A stretch of DNA of 64,000 nucleotides from Pseudomonadota bacterium (GTDB lineage: Bacteria; Pseudomonadota; Gammaproteobacteria; Burkholderiales; Rhodocyclaceae), in NCBI GenBank assembly GCA_029776255.1, contig JAKOTN010000080.1:58586-122585 (forward strand). Direction: 5' to 3'. Shown here one piece after another: positions 63,863 to 64,000 of the stretch (position 1 is the first letter of the stretch; each line of letters begins with the position of its first letter). The position numbers and the translations under genes were made by a program. Under the pieces are notes generated by a model that saw only the letters and a list, made by a program, of their open reading frames with translations, did no database searches and had not been told where the DNA came from.

Positions 63863-64000
63863 ACGAGATGGAAAAAAGATGAGAAGGCCCGACACGACGC
63901 AGCCTGCGATGTTCAGCTACCGGACGCTGGAAGAGCGGATTCCGGCAAGTCATCCGCTGAGGAAGCTGCGGGTGGTGGTCGATGGGATTCTGGGCGCGAT
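63804..64000. mobile_element. Left end of a second IS5-like insertion sequence
   Basis: Begins CAGGCTGCTCAAAAACCCC directly after CTAA; the first nine bases equal those of the IS at 5023. Left flank about 75 bp, then a transposase start. Cut by the window edge, so right repeat and length are unknown. Confidence 0.75.
63879..64000 (+). CDS. IS5-like transposase, N-terminal fragment
   Basis: 40 codons visible: MRRPDTTQPAMFSYRTLEER, then IPASHPLRKLRVVVDGILGA. The R-T-L-E-E-R-I-P-A-S-H-P-L-R segment matches the N-terminal DUF772-type region of IS5/IS1182-group transposases and parallels RRLDDFVPAQHPLR in the first IS. AAAAAAG upstream is a plausible ribosome-binding site. Different from the first transposase in sequence, so not the same element. 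Confidence 0.82.
   Translation, partial: MRRPDTTQPAMFSYRTLEERIPASHPLRKLRVVVDGILGA

Overview
The window comes from a GC-rich betaproteobacterial chromosome. Gene content and order point to Rhodocyclales (the Dechloromonas/Azonexus/Accumulibacter neighbourhood), but this is inferred from the proteins, not from a database match. Housekeeping genes with a betaproteobacterial flavour (rnfAB, pyrD, coaBC-dut, sucCD, gltIJKL with an NAD-dependent glutamate dehydrogenase, pdxH, ubiG beside an OmpA-type porin, an mtaD-type deaminase) form the backbone. Accessory blocks sit between them.

Region by region. (1) 1-5022: rnfB (cut by the window edge), rnfA and pyrD on the minus strand, then two small envelope proteins and coaBC-dut on the plus strand. 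(2) 5023-6332: an IS5-type insertion sequence landed on the stop codon of dut and rebuilt it. (3) 6358-9691, minus strand: a sigma-54-type promoter drives a very short type IV pilin and a small secreted Cys-containing protein; a terminator follows, then an ABC-2 permease, a membrane-anchored helical protein and an ABC ATPase. This resembles the split PilA-N/PilA-C pilin arrangement of Geobacter. (4) 9737-18685: one 2982-codon gene for a cyclic beta-1,2-glucan synthase (NdvB type). (5) 18905-25948: a BON lipoprotein, a metallo-beta-lactamase-fold hydrolase, an FHA/PP2C signalling pair, an ornithine-cyclodeaminase-family protein, sucCD and a DUF2889 protein. (6) 26205-34357: glutamate dehydrogenase beside its likely glutamate/aspartate ABC importer. 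(7) 34629-42961: M61 peptidase, pdxH, trmO, a CbiX-like chelatase, ubiG, two paralogous OmpA proteins around an amidohydrolase, and a GDT1/TMEM165-type exporter.

(8) 43114-52444 is the most interesting host region. A sensor kinase with a periplasmic CxxCH haem motif and a GAFTGA-bearing NtrC-type regulator lie next to a complete sigma-54 promoter (two related palindromes, an IHF consensus, a -24/-12 element). That promoter drives a secreted protein built almost wholly of Met-Ser-Gly repeats. Behind it come a frameshifted small secreted protein, a membrane-anchored pentahaem cytochrome c, a Tat-exported DMSO-reductase-family molybdoenzyme, its four-cluster ferredoxin subunit and a TorD-type chaperone. 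I propose as a testable idea that the Met-rich protein is a periplasmic oxidant sink whose methionine sulfoxides (or a related S-oxide) are reduced by this respiratory enzyme.

(9) 52583-63803: tRNA-Phe(GAA) followed by a filamentous-phage (inovirus) prophage. It carries a repressor, origin-like hairpins, Rep, a single-strand DNA-binding protein, small coat proteins, an attachment protein, a gpVI-like protein, a Zot/gpI assembly ATPase and its own secretin. Cargo follows: a DUF2442/DUF4160 pair, a ParB-like protein beside a 196-nt foldback, and a tyrosine integrase truncated by a second IS5-like element that runs off the right edge. Loss of the integrase C-terminus suggests the prophage can no longer excise by itself.
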